Assembly: GCF_002871005.1 (NCBI RefSeq)
Contig: NZ_PHSN01000031.1
Coordinates: 1-55,286 of the forward strand
From: Acidimangrovimonas sediminis
Lineage (GTDB): Bacteria > Pseudomonadota > Alphaproteobacteria > Rhodobacterales > Rhodobacteraceae
Direction of reading: 5' to 3'
Length of the DNA: 55,286 bases
The first letter of the stretch is position 1. Every line of letters starts with the position of its first letter. The notes under the pieces were generated by a model that was not told where the DNA came from, did no database searches, and saw only the letters and a program-made list of their open reading frames with translations. Positions 35,351 to 44,081 of this stretch are shown here, in pieces. A program made the translations under genes and the position numbers.

Positions 35351-35514
35351 CCTGTCCCCGCGTCCGTATCGAGTTGCAGACTGTCGCGGGAACCGCCGTC
35401 ACCGGAAGAAAATTGCCCAGAAAGGCGGCAAAAGCCTCTACCTGCCTATTGTTCGGGCGATCCTCCGGCCTCATGCCCAAAAAATGAGAGACGGTGAGGG
35501 GGCGGGCGGGGTGC

Positions 35515-36579
35515 CTACTTTGCGCCGAAGGCCGTGTTCACCGCGGAGAGGAAGACCCCCGGTTTGTCGAGGTTGACGACATGCGTCGCGTTCACCTTGA
35601 GGTAGGTCCCGTGCCGGAGCAGCGACATCGCCCGCTTCGCCTGCACCGTGCTCATCGCCGCGTCGAGCGTGCCGTCCTTGAGGTATTTCACGTCGGCCTG
35701 CATCAGCAGCACGGGGCAGCGGATCCGGGCCAACGCGGCGGCCTGGTCGAACCCCTTGTTCCATGTCCCGTCGTAGAAGGCCGCGCCGAATCGCGGGTCG
35801 TACTCGCTCAGGCCCCGCACCAGCATCCGCACCGTGGGGTTGGGCAGCAGACCCAGCTCCACCGGCTGCCCTGGGTGACGGCTCTGGTAGATCCCGACAG
35901 CCTTGCTCAGCAGGAAGGGCGTGCCGGGACCTATGTTGTTGCGAAAGAAAGGGGCGTTCCGGTGGATCCAGTAGCGCAGGAAGTCCTTGGGATGGTCCTT
36001 CAGCGCGGTGGCGCTGGTGCGGAAGGCGCGGTAGGCCACCGTCTTCTTGATCGCGGGATATTCCGAGGCGAAGAGCGGCGGATCCTCCAGCAGGGCCGCG
36101 CGGATCAGCCCGGGCCGGTTCGCCGCGAGCCAGACCGCAAGCAAACCGCCCGAGGAATTGCCGCTGATGTAGACCGGTTTGCCGATCTTGCGCTGGATGA
36201 ACAGGCCAAGATCCTTGCCGATCCGGTTGGCGTTCATCGGATAATCGGGCGCCGTGCGGGTCGCGCCGTGTCCCGGATAATCGATGTCGAAGACGTGGTA
36301 GGATTTGGCCAGCGCGGGCAGCACCCGGTAATAGCTGAACCAGTCGAGGAACTGGGCGTGCAGCAGGACCAGCGGCGGCCCGTTGTCGGGCCCCTCGGCA
36401 TAGCTGAAGCTGACTCCGTCGATCGTCGCGCGTTTCAGCGTATACCCGGCGGCCGAGACCCTGGCGTGGTCGCCACGGGGCGTAGCGCCTGCCAGAGGGG
36501 CGGTGCCGAGGCTTGCCACCGCGGCCAGCGCGGCCGGGAGCAACCGCAAGCGGCGTGTCAGGGGGTGTTTGCGCGTCAT
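35515..36579 (-). CDS. exported alpha/beta hydrolase
   Basis: This 354-residue serine hydrolase has a signal peptide (MTRKHPLTRRLRLLPAALAA, cleavage near residue 32 after AGA), so it acts outside the cytoplasm. The nucleophile is in GNSSGG near residue 140, the oxyanion region is VLLHAQFLDW near 70, and the likely catalytic His is NATHVVNLDKPG near 338. Substrate unknown; esterases and haloperoxidase-like members share this pattern. It is divergent from a TetR regulator that probably controls it, across a 146-base gap. Confidence 0.82.
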   Translation of the reverse strand: MTRKHPLTRRLRLLPAALAAVASLGTAPLAGATPRGDHARVSAAGYTLKRATIDGVSFSYAEGPDNGPPLVLLHAQFLDWFSYYRVLPALAKSYHVFDIDYPGHGATRTAPDYPMNANRIGKDLGLFIQRKIGKPVYISGNSSGGLLAVWLAANRPGLIRAALLEDPPLFASEYPAIKKTVAYRAFRTSATALKDHPKDFLRYWIHRNAPFFRNNIGPGTPFLLSKAVGIYQSRHPGQPVELGLLPNPTVRMLVRGLSEYDPRFGAAFYDGTWNKGFDQAAALARIRCPVLLMQADVKYLKDGTLDAAMSTVQAKRAMSLLRHGTYLKVNATHVVNLDKPGVFLSAVNTAFGAK

Positions 36580-36725
36580 GTGGGCTCCGATCTTGCTTGC
36601 TTGTCTGCCGGTCCGGCGGCGCCTAGTCTGACCCGGGCAAGGTCGGGGCGTCCGCGGGCCTTTCCAGCAATTAGGCCGACGCAGCCCCGATCCACTCGCA
36701 TTCCCGACCGACGAGAGGCGCTCCG

Positions 36726-37352
36726 GTGAAATCCGACGAACCCGATGATCTGCTTCGGAAAAAGCCGGTTCAGGACCGGTCGCGCCAGACCATGGAGACG
36801 ATCCTTCAGGCGGCGGCTCAGATTTTGCGCGGCGGGGAGCGGCTGACCACCGAGGCGCTGGCGCGGCGGGCGGGCTATTCGGTCGGCACACTCTACCAGT
36901 ACTTTCCCAGCCGCGAGGCGGTTGTGCTGTCGCTGATCGAGCGTCAGCGCGCCGAGGTGAACCGCCGGCTGAAGCAGATCGCCGCCGCCCCGGCCGAGGC
37001 CGACCCGCGGATCAAGACCCGGCTGGTGGTGGCCGAGCTGTGCCGCGCCTTTCGCCTGCACCACGGCACTGACCGCCGCCATCTGCGCGCGCTGCTGCGG
37101 GCGACGGTGGAGCGCGGATTGCCCGAGCCGGGCCCGGTGATCCCCGAGGTTCTGATCGCTATCTGGTCGGAAGCTGCGGGGCCGGGCACGGCGCCACCCG
37201 AGTTGTCGCAGACCGAGCGCGCGGTACTTGCCCGCGCGGTGATCGAGCCGCTGCGTCAGGCGGCGCTCAGTCCGGCGCCGGAGATCGCCGAACCCGCGTT
37301 CGAGGCGGCGCTGGTGCGGCTGATCAGCGGCTTCATGACGGAACGTGGATGA
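36726..37352 (+). CDS. TetR-family transcriptional regulator
   Basis: This 208-residue regulator has the N-terminal TetR DNA-binding domain (QTMETILQAAAQILRGG; LTTEALARRAGYSVGTLYQYFPSREAVVLSLI). The C-terminal ligand domain is diverged and cannot be matched to an inducer. The start is GTG at 36726 with GAGAGG six bases upstream. Position next to, and divergent from, the secreted hydrolase suggests it represses that gene and itself. No clean palindromic operator was found in the gap. Confidence 0.85.
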   Translation: MKSDEPDDLLRKKPVQDRSRQTMETILQAAAQILRGGERLTTEALARRAGYSVGTLYQYFPSREAVVLSLIERQRAEVNRRLKQIAAAPAEADPRIKTRLVVAELCRAFRLHHGTDRRHLRALLRATVERGLPEPGPVIPEVLIAIWSEAAGPGTAPPELSQTERAVLARAVIEPLRQAALSPAPEIAEPAFEAALVRLISGFMTERG

Positions 37353-37411
37353 CATCTGCCGAACCGGCGGGGTCTCCTGTCCCAGCCTGCTTGAACTTCG
37401 TGGCAGAATTA

Positions 37412-37429
37412 GTAATGTTATGACATTAC
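37412..37429. promoter_or_regulatory. Zur-box-like palindrome upstream of zigA
   Basis: GTAATGT, TATG, ACATTAC is an 18-bp palindrome in an AT-rich pocket ending 18 bases before the zigA start. Its shape and sequence match alphaproteobacterial Zur operators (GTTATGTTATAACATAAC-like). Zur with zinc bound would repress the gene. Confidence 0.65.
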
Positions 37430-37447
37430 ATTAATCTGCGAGGCCTC

Positions 37448-38689
37448 ATGTCACCGAATTCCATCCTCACCGGCGCGCCGTCTTCGGGGAAGTTCCGGCT
37501 GCCCGTCACGATCCTTTCGGGCTTTCTCGGCGCCGGCAAGACGACGCTTCTGAACGAGATCCTCAATAACCGCGAGGGCCGGCGCGTCGCCGTCATCGTC
37601 AACGACATGTCCGAGGTGAATATCGACGCCGACCTCGTGCGCGAGGGCGGGGCCGGCCTGTCGATGCAGGAGGAACGGCTGGTCGAGATGACCAACGGTT
37701 GCATCTGCTGCACCCTCCGCGAGGACCTGCTGACCGAAGTGCGGCGGCTGGCCGAGGAGGATCGCTTCGATTACCTGCTGATCGAATCCACCGGTATCGC
37801 GGAGCCGCTGCCGGTCGCCGCGACCTTCGAATTCCGTGACGAGCTGGGCCGGTCGCTGTCGGATATCGCGCGGCTCGACACCATGGTGACGGTGGTGGAT
37901 GCCGCGAACCTGCTGAAGGACTTCTCCAGCCACGACTTTCTGACCGACCGGGGCGAGAGCCTGGGGGCGGCGGACGAGCGGACGCTGGTCGACCTGCTCG
38001 TCGACCAGATCGAGTTCGCGGATGTCGTGGTGCTGAACAAGGTATCGGCGGCGGGGGGCGACCGCCTAGATGCGGCGCGCAAGATCGTCACCGCGTTGAA
38101 TCCCGACGCACGCCTGATCGAGACCGATTACGCCCGCGTCGCGCCGGGGGATATCCTCGACACCGGGCTTTTCGATTTCGACACCGCGCATGAGCACCCG
38201 CTTTGGGCGAAGGAGCTTTACGGTTTTGCCGACCACGTGCCGGAGACCGAGGAATACGGTGTCTCGTCCTTCGTCTACCGGGCCCGCAAGCCCTTCGACC
38301 CGGCCCGCATCCATGCGGTGCTGAACGGCGACTTGCCCGGGGTGATCCGTGCCAAGGGGCATTTCTGGATCGCCACGCGGCCCGACTGGCTGGCCGAGTT
38401 CTCGCTGGCCGGGGCGCTCAGTTCGGTGCGGCCGATGGGCAAGTGGTGGGCGACGGTGCCCGAGGATCGCCGCCCCGACCACCCGACGGCGCGCGCCTAT
38501 CTGGCACGACACTGGCAGGAGCCTTGGGGGGACCGGCGGCAGGAGATCGTGTTCATCGGTTCCGGGCTGGATCGCGGGGCGATCACCGCGGCGCTGGATG
38601 CCGCATTGGTGAACGAGGCCGAGGACGCAAGGGCGCGCAAGCTGCCCGATCCGTTCCCGATCTGGCGCGAGGCGCCGGTCCCGGCATGA
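37448..38689 (+). CDS. zigA: ZigA/YciC-type CobW-family GTPase (zinc chaperone)
   Basis: This 413-residue COG0523 G3E GTPase is of the type that delivers zinc to target enzymes under zinc shortage. It shows Walker A SGFLGAGKTTLL near 27, the metal motif GCICCTL near 85, Walker B IESTGIAEP, and NKVS instead of the usual NKxD for guanine recognition. The C-terminal CobW domain (residues about 275-395) contains the WWATVPEDRRP segment of the ZigA group. The Zur-like box directly upstream supports the zinc role. CGAGG precedes the ATG at short spacing. Confidence 0.87.
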   Translation: MSPNSILTGAPSSGKFRLPVTILSGFLGAGKTTLLNEILNNREGRRVAVIVNDMSEVNIDADLVREGGAGLSMQEERLVEMTNGCICCTLREDLLTEVRRLAEEDRFDYLLIESTGIAEPLPVAATFEFRDELGRSLSDIARLDTMVTVVDAANLLKDFSSHDFLTDRGESLGAADERTLVDLLVDQIEFADVVVLNKVSAAGGDRLDAARKIVTALNPDARLIETDYARVAPGDILDTGLFDFDTAHEHPLWAKELYGFADHVPETEEYGVSSFVYRARKPFDPARIHAVLNGDLPGVIRAKGHFWIATRPDWLAEFSLAGALSSVRPMGKWWATVPEDRRPDHPTARAYLARHWQEPWGDRRQEIVFIGSGLDRGAITAALDAALVNEAEDARARKLPDPFPIWREAPVPA

Positions 38690-38976
38690 AGCGGGCGGGC
38701 AGGGGCGCAGGTTCCGGCGCCAATCTGGGGTCTGCCCGGGTGCGCAAGCGCCGCCGTTCGGCCGATCCCATGGCCGAATATGATCGGCTTCCGGCACCGC
38801 TGCGGCAATGGCTGGCGGGGGCGGTGCTGCCATGGTCGGCCCGCTCGGCCGCCCGCGCCTGGAACGCGGCGCTTGGCCGGGTGGGCGGCGACCCGGCGCG
38901 TGCGCGCGATGTGCTGACCGAGATCGAGGCCCGCCAGCTTTCGCGCACCCCGCACCGGCCGGCCATCGCCGGATAG
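38686..38976 (+). CDS. small basic protein coupled to zigA (DUF6525-like)
   Basis: This 96-residue protein starts in an ATGA overlap with the zigA stop. The first 28 residues are Arg/Gly-rich (KRAGRGAGSG, VRKRRR) and probably disordered; the rest is a compact helical unit with conserved-looking LPAPLRQWLAGAVLPWSARSA and LTEIEARQL. I associate it tentatively with DUF6525, a small family often found beside this GTPase in the order. Function unknown. A terminator follows. Confidence 0.65.
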   Translation: MKRAGRGAGSGANLGSARVRKRRRSADPMAEYDRLPAPLRQWLAGAVLPWSARSAARAWNAALGRVGGDPARARDVLTEIEARQLSRTPHRPAIAG

Positions 38977-39013
38977 CCGGTGCCTCCCTGATCGACGCGC
39001 GGCCGGGAAGCAG

Positions 39014-39042
39014 GGCCCGGTACGAAGGTGCCGGGCCTTCTT
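39014..39042 (+). terminator. intrinsic terminator after the zigA unit
   Basis: Arms GGCCCGG and CCGGGCC enclose a ten-base loop and are followed by TTCTT. It lies 38 bases past the stop of the small protein. The remaining 39043-39372 stretch before the peptide importer shows no gene; it must contain that operon promoter, which I cannot place. Confidence 0.65.
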
Positions 39043-39372
39043 CGTCGGCGGGCCTTCCGGGGCCCGTCCGGGGGTTCGCATCTGGGCCGCCAATCGGGAC
39101 GCGGGCACTTTTCTTACGGTGCCGCAGATGGCATCGAGCGGCCGCGGCGCGCCGCCGCTAACTGGTGCGTCTTCCGTTCGGGGCGGGGAGGGGAGGCCGT
39201 CGCTCCGCAACGTCAGGTTGCGGCGATACTGCTTAAGGTGGTCAAACAGTCGTGATCGCGGTGGCGGCGCTCTTGAGCGTGCGGCGGCTTGACGCAGCGA
39301 GGGCCTGCGTCTCTCCTCGCCGTTCATGCCGCACGAGACCGAAAACCGACAGAACGGCAGGGAGATATTTTC

Positions 39373-40938
39373 ATGACCAGAGACCGGACACCTCTCAAAC
39401 TGATGACGGCGGCCTGTGCCCTGTCGGCATTTGCCGCGCTGGGGCTGCCCGGTGCCGCCTCGGCCGCGTCGAAGAAGGACACGCTGATCGACGGCACCAC
39501 CGATACCGTCACCGCGCTCGACCCCGCGGGGCAATACGATTACGGCTCGGATACCGCCGACCGCGAGATCTTCCAGCACCTGATGGGCCTGCCCGCGGGC
39601 GGCGGCACCCCGGTGCCGGAACTGGCGACCAAATGCTCGGCCGACGACAGCCAGACCACCTGGACCTGCGAGTTGCGCAAGGGCGTGAAATTCTCCAACG
39701 GCGACGATTTCACCTCGGAGGACGTCAAGTTCTCCTTCGACCGGGTGGTGAAGATCCACGACGCCTCGGGGATCTGGGGCCTTCTGGCGAACATGAAGGA
39801 GGTCGCCACCGACGGGCCGGACAAGGTGGTCTTCCACCTCAAGAACCCACAGTCGACCTGGCCCTACATCCTGGCCACCAGCGCGGGCTACATCGTCGAC
39901 CACAAGGTCTATCCGGCCGACAAGCTCCAGCCCTCGACCTCGCCGCAGGTGGGCACCGGGCCCTACAAGTTGGTGAAATACGTTCCCAGCCAGATCGCCG
40001 TCTACAAGGCGCGGGAGGATTTCTGGGGCACCAAGCCGAAGATCCCGAACCTGATCATCAACTACTTCGCCAAGTCCTCGACCATGAAGCTCGCGCTGCA
40101 GAAGGGCGAGATCGACATGGCATTCCGCAGCTTCTCGCCGACCGAGTTGACCTCGCTCCAGGGGGCGAAGGGCATCAAGGTGCACAAGGGGCCGGGCGTC
40201 TCGATCCGTTACCTGACGCTCGACACCAAGCGCGCGCCGACCAACAAGCTGGCGGTGCGTCAGGCTCTGGCCTACCTGATGCCGCGCGAGGCGATCGCCA
40301 AGCAGGTCTATCACGGTTTCGTCCAGCCGCTCTATTCCATGGTGCCGGCGGGCCTGCCGGGGCATGAGGATGCCTTCGCCAAGATGTACGGCAAGACGCC
40401 GGACAAGGCGAAGGCGGCGGAGGTGCTGAAGAAGGCCGGGATCAAGACGCCGGTCGACCTGACGATCTGGTGGACACCCAGCCACTACGGCGCCGCCTCG
40501 GCCGAGGAATTCACCCAGATCCAGCGTGCGATGAACGCCTCGGGCCTGTTCAAGATCACGCTGAAATCGGCGGAATGGGCGACCTATTCCAAGACGCTCG
40601 GCACCCAGTACGACGCGTTCCAGCTGGGCTGGTTCCCCGACTATCCGGATGCCGAAAACTACCTGACGCCATTCTACGAGTCGGATTCGAACTTCACCTC
40701 GAACGGCTATGACAGCAAGGACATGGATGCGATCCTGACCAAGGAGAAGGGCGCCAAGACCGACGAGGAGCGGATGAAATACGTCAAGGAGGCGCAGGAT
40801 CTGGCCGCCAAGGACGTGCCGATCATCCCGTACTTCCAGCAGGCCATGGTCGCCGTCGCGCGCGACAACGTGCACGGCATCGACAAGACGCTGGATACCA
40901 CGTTCCTGATGCGCTTCTGGATGCTCAGCAAATCCTGA
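39373..40938 (+). CDS. DppA/OppA-type peptide-binding protein
   Basis: This 521-residue periplasmic receptor of the SBP_bac_5 family has a Sec leader (cleavage after ASA near 31). Family motifs include the start of the mature part (DTLIDGTTDTVTALDPAG), KFSNGDDFTSEDVKFSFDRVV near 115, PQVGTGPYKLVKY near 195 and FQLGWFPDYPDAENYLTPFYES near 425. GGGAG eight bases upstream of ATG 39373 fits. It heads a five-gene importer. The ligand could be di- or oligopeptides or another nickel-/peptide-like solute; the Trp/Asp-rich C-terminal part argues for peptides. Confidence 0.88.
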   Translation: MTRDRTPLKLMTAACALSAFAALGLPGAASAASKKDTLIDGTTDTVTALDPAGQYDYGSDTADREIFQHLMGLPAGGGTPVPELATKCSADDSQTTWTCELRKGVKFSNGDDFTSEDVKFSFDRVVKIHDASGIWGLLANMKEVATDGPDKVVFHLKNPQSTWPYILATSAGYIVDHKVYPADKLQPSTSPQVGTGPYKLVKYVPSQIAVYKAREDFWGTKPKIPNLIINYFAKSSTMKLALQKGEIDMAFRSFSPTELTSLQGAKGIKVHKGPGVSIRYLTLDTKRAPTNKLAVRQALAYLMPREAIAKQVYHGFVQPLYSMVPAGLPGHEDAFAKMYGKTPDKAKAAEVLKKAGIKTPVDLTIWWTPSHYGAASAEEFTQIQRAMNASGLFKITLKSAEWATYSKTLGTQYDAFQLGWFPDYPDAENYLTPFYESDSNFTSNGYDSKDMDAILTKEKGAKTDEERMKYVKEAQDLAAKDVPIIPYFQQAMVAVARDNVHGIDKTLDTTFLMRFWMLSKS

Positions 40939-40955
40939 TCGCGATGGTGCGGTTG

Positions 40956-41002
40956 CGGCCCCCGGCATGCCCCTTCGCGGGGTCTCCGGGGGCCGTTTCC
41001 TT
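40956..41002 (+). terminator. strong hairpin after the peptide-binding protein gene
   Basis: Arms CGGCCCCCGG and CCGGGGGCCG enclose an inner stem (GCCCC, TTCG-type loop, GGGG) and are followed by TTTCC. It separates the receptor gene from the permease gene and should lower read-through. Confidence 0.68.
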
Positions 41003-41032
41003 CGCGGCAAGAACAAGACCTAAGGAGTAGGC

Positions 41033-42064
41033 ATGGCTGGCGGAGGTTCCTCCCTCAAGTCCTATCTGTTGGTGCGGACGCTTCTGGTGATCCCCACCAT
41101 CTTCATTCTTCTGACCCTCGTCTTCGTGTTGATGCGGGTGGCCCCGGGCAACCCGGTTTCGGCGGCGCTGGGGGGCCACGTGCCGCAGGCGGTGATTCAG
41201 GAGATCAGCCACCGGCTGGGCTATGACCGGCCGCTCTACCAGCAGTTCGGCAGCTACCTGTGGAACCTTGCGCATGGCGATTTCGGCGCGACCATCACCG
41301 ACAAGCGGCAGGTGAGCGACATCATCCTCGTCAACGGCGCGGCGACGCTGGAGCTGACGCTTGCCGCCGCGATCGTGGCGCTTGCGGTGGGCATTCCCAT
41401 CGGCCTGATCGCCGGGCGTTTCCGCGACCGTCCGATCGACGCGGCCAGCCGGATCTTCGGCATCATCATGTACGCCATGCCGGTCTTCGTGCTGGGGCTT
41501 CTGGCGCAGATCGTCTTTGGCTCGTGGCTGGGCTGGCTGCCGATCTCGGACCAGGCAAGCCCGATGACCTCGGCGCTGATGACGACGCATACCAACCTGC
41601 TGCTGGTGGATGCCGTGATTGACGGCGACTGGGACAGCTTCTGGGACGTGCTGCAACATCTCGTCCTTCCGGCGGGGACGCTGGGCCTCGTCTTCGCGGG
41701 GGTCTTCGTACGGCTTGTCCGGATCAACGTGATCCGCACGCTCAAGGACGATTACATCGAGGCCGCCCGTGCGCGCGGCATCCGCGAACAGGCCGTGGTC
41801 TACCGCCACGCCTTCCGCAACGCGCTGGTGCCGGTGATCACCGTCATCGGGCTGGAGATCGCCCTTCTGATGGGCGGCGCCGTGCTGACCGAGACCACCT
41901 TCAACTGGCCGGGGATCGGCCACGCGCTCTATACCTATCTGCAGAACCGCGATTACGCGGCGGTGCAGGGGATCGTCATCGTCTTCGGGCTGGTCGTGGT
42001 CTTCGCGAGCCTGCTGGTCGACATCCTGAGCGCCCTGATCGACCCGAGGATGCGCTACCAATGA
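41033..42064 (+). CDS. DppB-type peptide importer permease
   Basis: This 343-residue permease has the DppB/OppB N-terminal part (LVRTLLVIPTIFILLTLVFVLMRVAPGNPV) and the coupling loop IEAARARGIREQAVVYRHAFRNALVP near 240. AAGGAG five bases before the ATG supports the start. Its stop overlaps the next permease by four bases. Confidence 0.88.
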   Translation: MAGGGSSLKSYLLVRTLLVIPTIFILLTLVFVLMRVAPGNPVSAALGGHVPQAVIQEISHRLGYDRPLYQQFGSYLWNLAHGDFGATITDKRQVSDIILVNGAATLELTLAAAIVALAVGIPIGLIAGRFRDRPIDAASRIFGIIMYAMPVFVLGLLAQIVFGSWLGWLPISDQASPMTSALMTTHTNLLLVDAVIDGDWDSFWDVLQHLVLPAGTLGLVFAGVFVRLVRINVIRTLKDDYIEAARARGIREQAVVYRHAFRNALVPVITVIGLEIALLMGGAVLTETTFNWPGIGHALYTYLQNRDYAAVQGIVIVFGLVVVFASLLVDILSALIDPRMRYQ

Positions 42065-43023
42065 CTGACAGCCCCCACACGCCCGTCCCCAAGCCCCAGC
42101 GGTTTCCCGCGTTGCGCCGGATCTTCCAGCCGGTGGCCGAGACCCGGGGCTTCGCCCGGTTCATGCTGTGGACAGGGGCGGTTCTGACCGGCCTGTTCAT
42201 CCTGATGGCGATCTTCGCGCCGTGGCTGTCGCCCTATGCCTTCGATCAATACCAGTTGGCGGGGGTGGCGTTTCCCCAGACCGCGCCGCCGTCGGCCCTG
42301 CACCCCCTGGGCACCAACGTGCAGTCGACCGACGTGCTGGCTCAGATCCTGTGGGGGGCGCGGACCGAACTTCTGGTCGTGGCGCTGGCGCTGATCCTCG
42401 CGCTTGCCATCGGCGTTCCGCTGGGCCTGATCGCGGGTTATTTCGGCGGCTGGTTCGACCGGATCATGGTACTGGTGATGGATGCGATGTTCGCCATCCC
42501 GTCGCTTCTGCTGGCCCTCGTGATCGCGTTCCTGCTGGGATCTTCCATCGCCTCGGGCATCGTTGTGGCGGCCGCCGCGATCACCATCGTCTACGTGCCG
42601 CAATATTTCCGGGTGCTGAGGAACCACGTCACATCGGTGCGCGAGGAATCCTATGTCGAGGCCGCCCGCGCCATCGGCGCGCCACCCTCGACGATCCTGA
42701 CGAAATACATCTTCTTCAACGTGATCCAGGCGATCCCGGTGCTGGCCACCCTGAACGCCGCCGACGCGATCCTGACGCTGACGGGCCTTGGCTTCCTGGG
42801 CTACGGCGTGCAGCCGACGCAGGGCGCCGAATGGGGCTATGACGTCTCGCGCGCCGTGGGCGATGCGGCCTCGGGCATCTGGTGGACGACGCTCTTTCCG
42901 GGGCTGGCCATCGTCCTTCTTGTGACCGGGCTCACGCTTCTGGGCGAGGGGCTGAACGAGACGATCAACCCGGTCCTGCGCCAGCGCGCGGCGACCCGCG
43001 TTAACATGGAGGACGAGGCATGA
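42061..43023 (+). CDS. DppC-type peptide importer permease
   Basis: This 320-residue permease has an N-terminal cytoplasmic stretch, a first membrane helix near 40, the LGTNVQSTDVLAQILWGARTEL segment near 85 (standard for DppC) and the loop VEAARAIGAPPSTILTKYIFFNVI near 195. Four-base overlaps with both neighbours (ATGA) show tight coupling with DppB and the first ATPase. Confidence 0.88.
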   Translation: MTDSPHTPVPKPQRFPALRRIFQPVAETRGFARFMLWTGAVLTGLFILMAIFAPWLSPYAFDQYQLAGVAFPQTAPPSALHPLGTNVQSTDVLAQILWGARTELLVVALALILALAIGVPLGLIAGYFGGWFDRIMVLVMDAMFAIPSLLLALVIAFLLGSSIASGIVVAAAAITIVYVPQYFRVLRNHVTSVREESYVEAARAIGAPPSTILTKYIFFNVIQAIPVLATLNAADAILTLTGLGFLGYGVQPTQGAEWGYDVSRAVGDAASGIWWTTLFPGLAIVLLVTGLTLLGEGLNETINPVLRQRAATRVNMEDEA

Positions 43024-44081
43024 GCGAGACCTCCGCAAACGCCGCGACCCCTGCCGACGCCGAAGATCCCATTCTCACGGTGCGCGATCTGCGCGTCTTC
43101 TACGGCACGCCACGGGGGGCCGCCCGCGCGGTCGACCGCGTGTCCCTGACCATTCGGCCTGGCGAAACGCTGGGCGTCGTGGGCGAAAGCGGCTCGGGCA
43201 AGTCCACGCTGGGCCGTGGCATCCTCAGGCTTCTGCCTGAGGGCACGGGTGTCGATGGCGAGGTGCTCTACAAGGGGCAGAATCTTGTGAAGATGACCCC
43301 GGATCAACTGCGCCGCATGCGCGGGCCGGAGCTGGGCCTGATCTTCCAGGAGCCGATGACGCGCCTCAACCCGCTCCTGCGCATTCAGGAGCATTTCGAG
43401 GAGGCGCTGAAGCAGCACCACCCCGAGCTGAAGCGTGACGAGCTGCGCAGGCGTGCGCTGGCCGCGCTGGGGCGCACGGGCATTCCGCCGACCCGCTACC
43501 GCCAGTATCCGCACGAATTCTCGGGCGGGATGCGGCAGCGGATCATGATCGCGCTGGCGCTGGTGCTGAACCCCACGCTGCTGATCGCCGACGAACCCAC
43601 CACCGCGCTCGACGTGATCGTAGAGGCGCAGATCATCCGGCTGCTCGCGGATCTGAAGAAGACCACGGGTACGGCGGTCATGCTGATCACCCACAACCTC
43701 GGCATCGTCGCCGAGGCCTGTGACCGGGTGGCCGTGATGTACGGCGGCAAGATCGTGGAGGAGGGGGATGCGCGCTCCGTCTTCGCGGATCCACAGCACC
43801 CCTATACGCAGGCCCTCCTGCGCTCGACCATCTCGCTCGAGACGACGGAACTGCACACCATTCCCGGCGCGCCTCCCAGCCTGATCAACCCGCCGCAGGG
43901 GTGCCTTTTCAGCCCGCGCTGCGGGCACGCGATGAAGGTCTGCGCCCGGAAGGCCCCGGCCGAGCAGCGGCTGGAGGATGGCCGCCGTGTCGAATGCTGG
44001 CTGCATTGCCCGGGTGCCATCCCGGCGGGCGAGGAGGCCCCCCTTGAACGACAGGAGATCACAGTTGCAGACGAAGCCTGA
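43020..44081 (+). CDS. DppD-type peptide importer ATPase
   Basis: This 353-residue ATPase has Walker A GESGSGKST near 58, Q-loop LIFQEPMTRLNPL, signature FSGGMRQRIMIALAL, Walker B LIADEPTTALD, H-loop ITHNLG and the oligopeptide-importer C-terminal zone PQGCLFSPRCGHAMKVC, whose cysteines bind an iron-sulfur cluster in relatives. It works as a heterodimer with the next ATPase. Confidence 0.88.
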   Translation: MSETSANAATPADAEDPILTVRDLRVFYGTPRGAARAVDRVSLTIRPGETLGVVGESGSGKSTLGRGILRLLPEGTGVDGEVLYKGQNLVKMTPDQLRRMRGPELGLIFQEPMTRLNPLLRIQEHFEEALKQHHPELKRDELRRRALAALGRTGIPPTRYRQYPHEFSGGMRQRIMIALALVLNPTLLIADEPTTALDVIVEAQIIRLLADLKKTTGTAVMLITHNLGIVAEACDRVAVMYGGKIVEEGDARSVFADPQHPYTQALLRSTISLETTELHTIPGAPPSLINPPQGCLFSPRCGHAMKVCARKAPAEQRLEDGRRVECWLHCPGAIPAGEEAPLERQEITVADEA

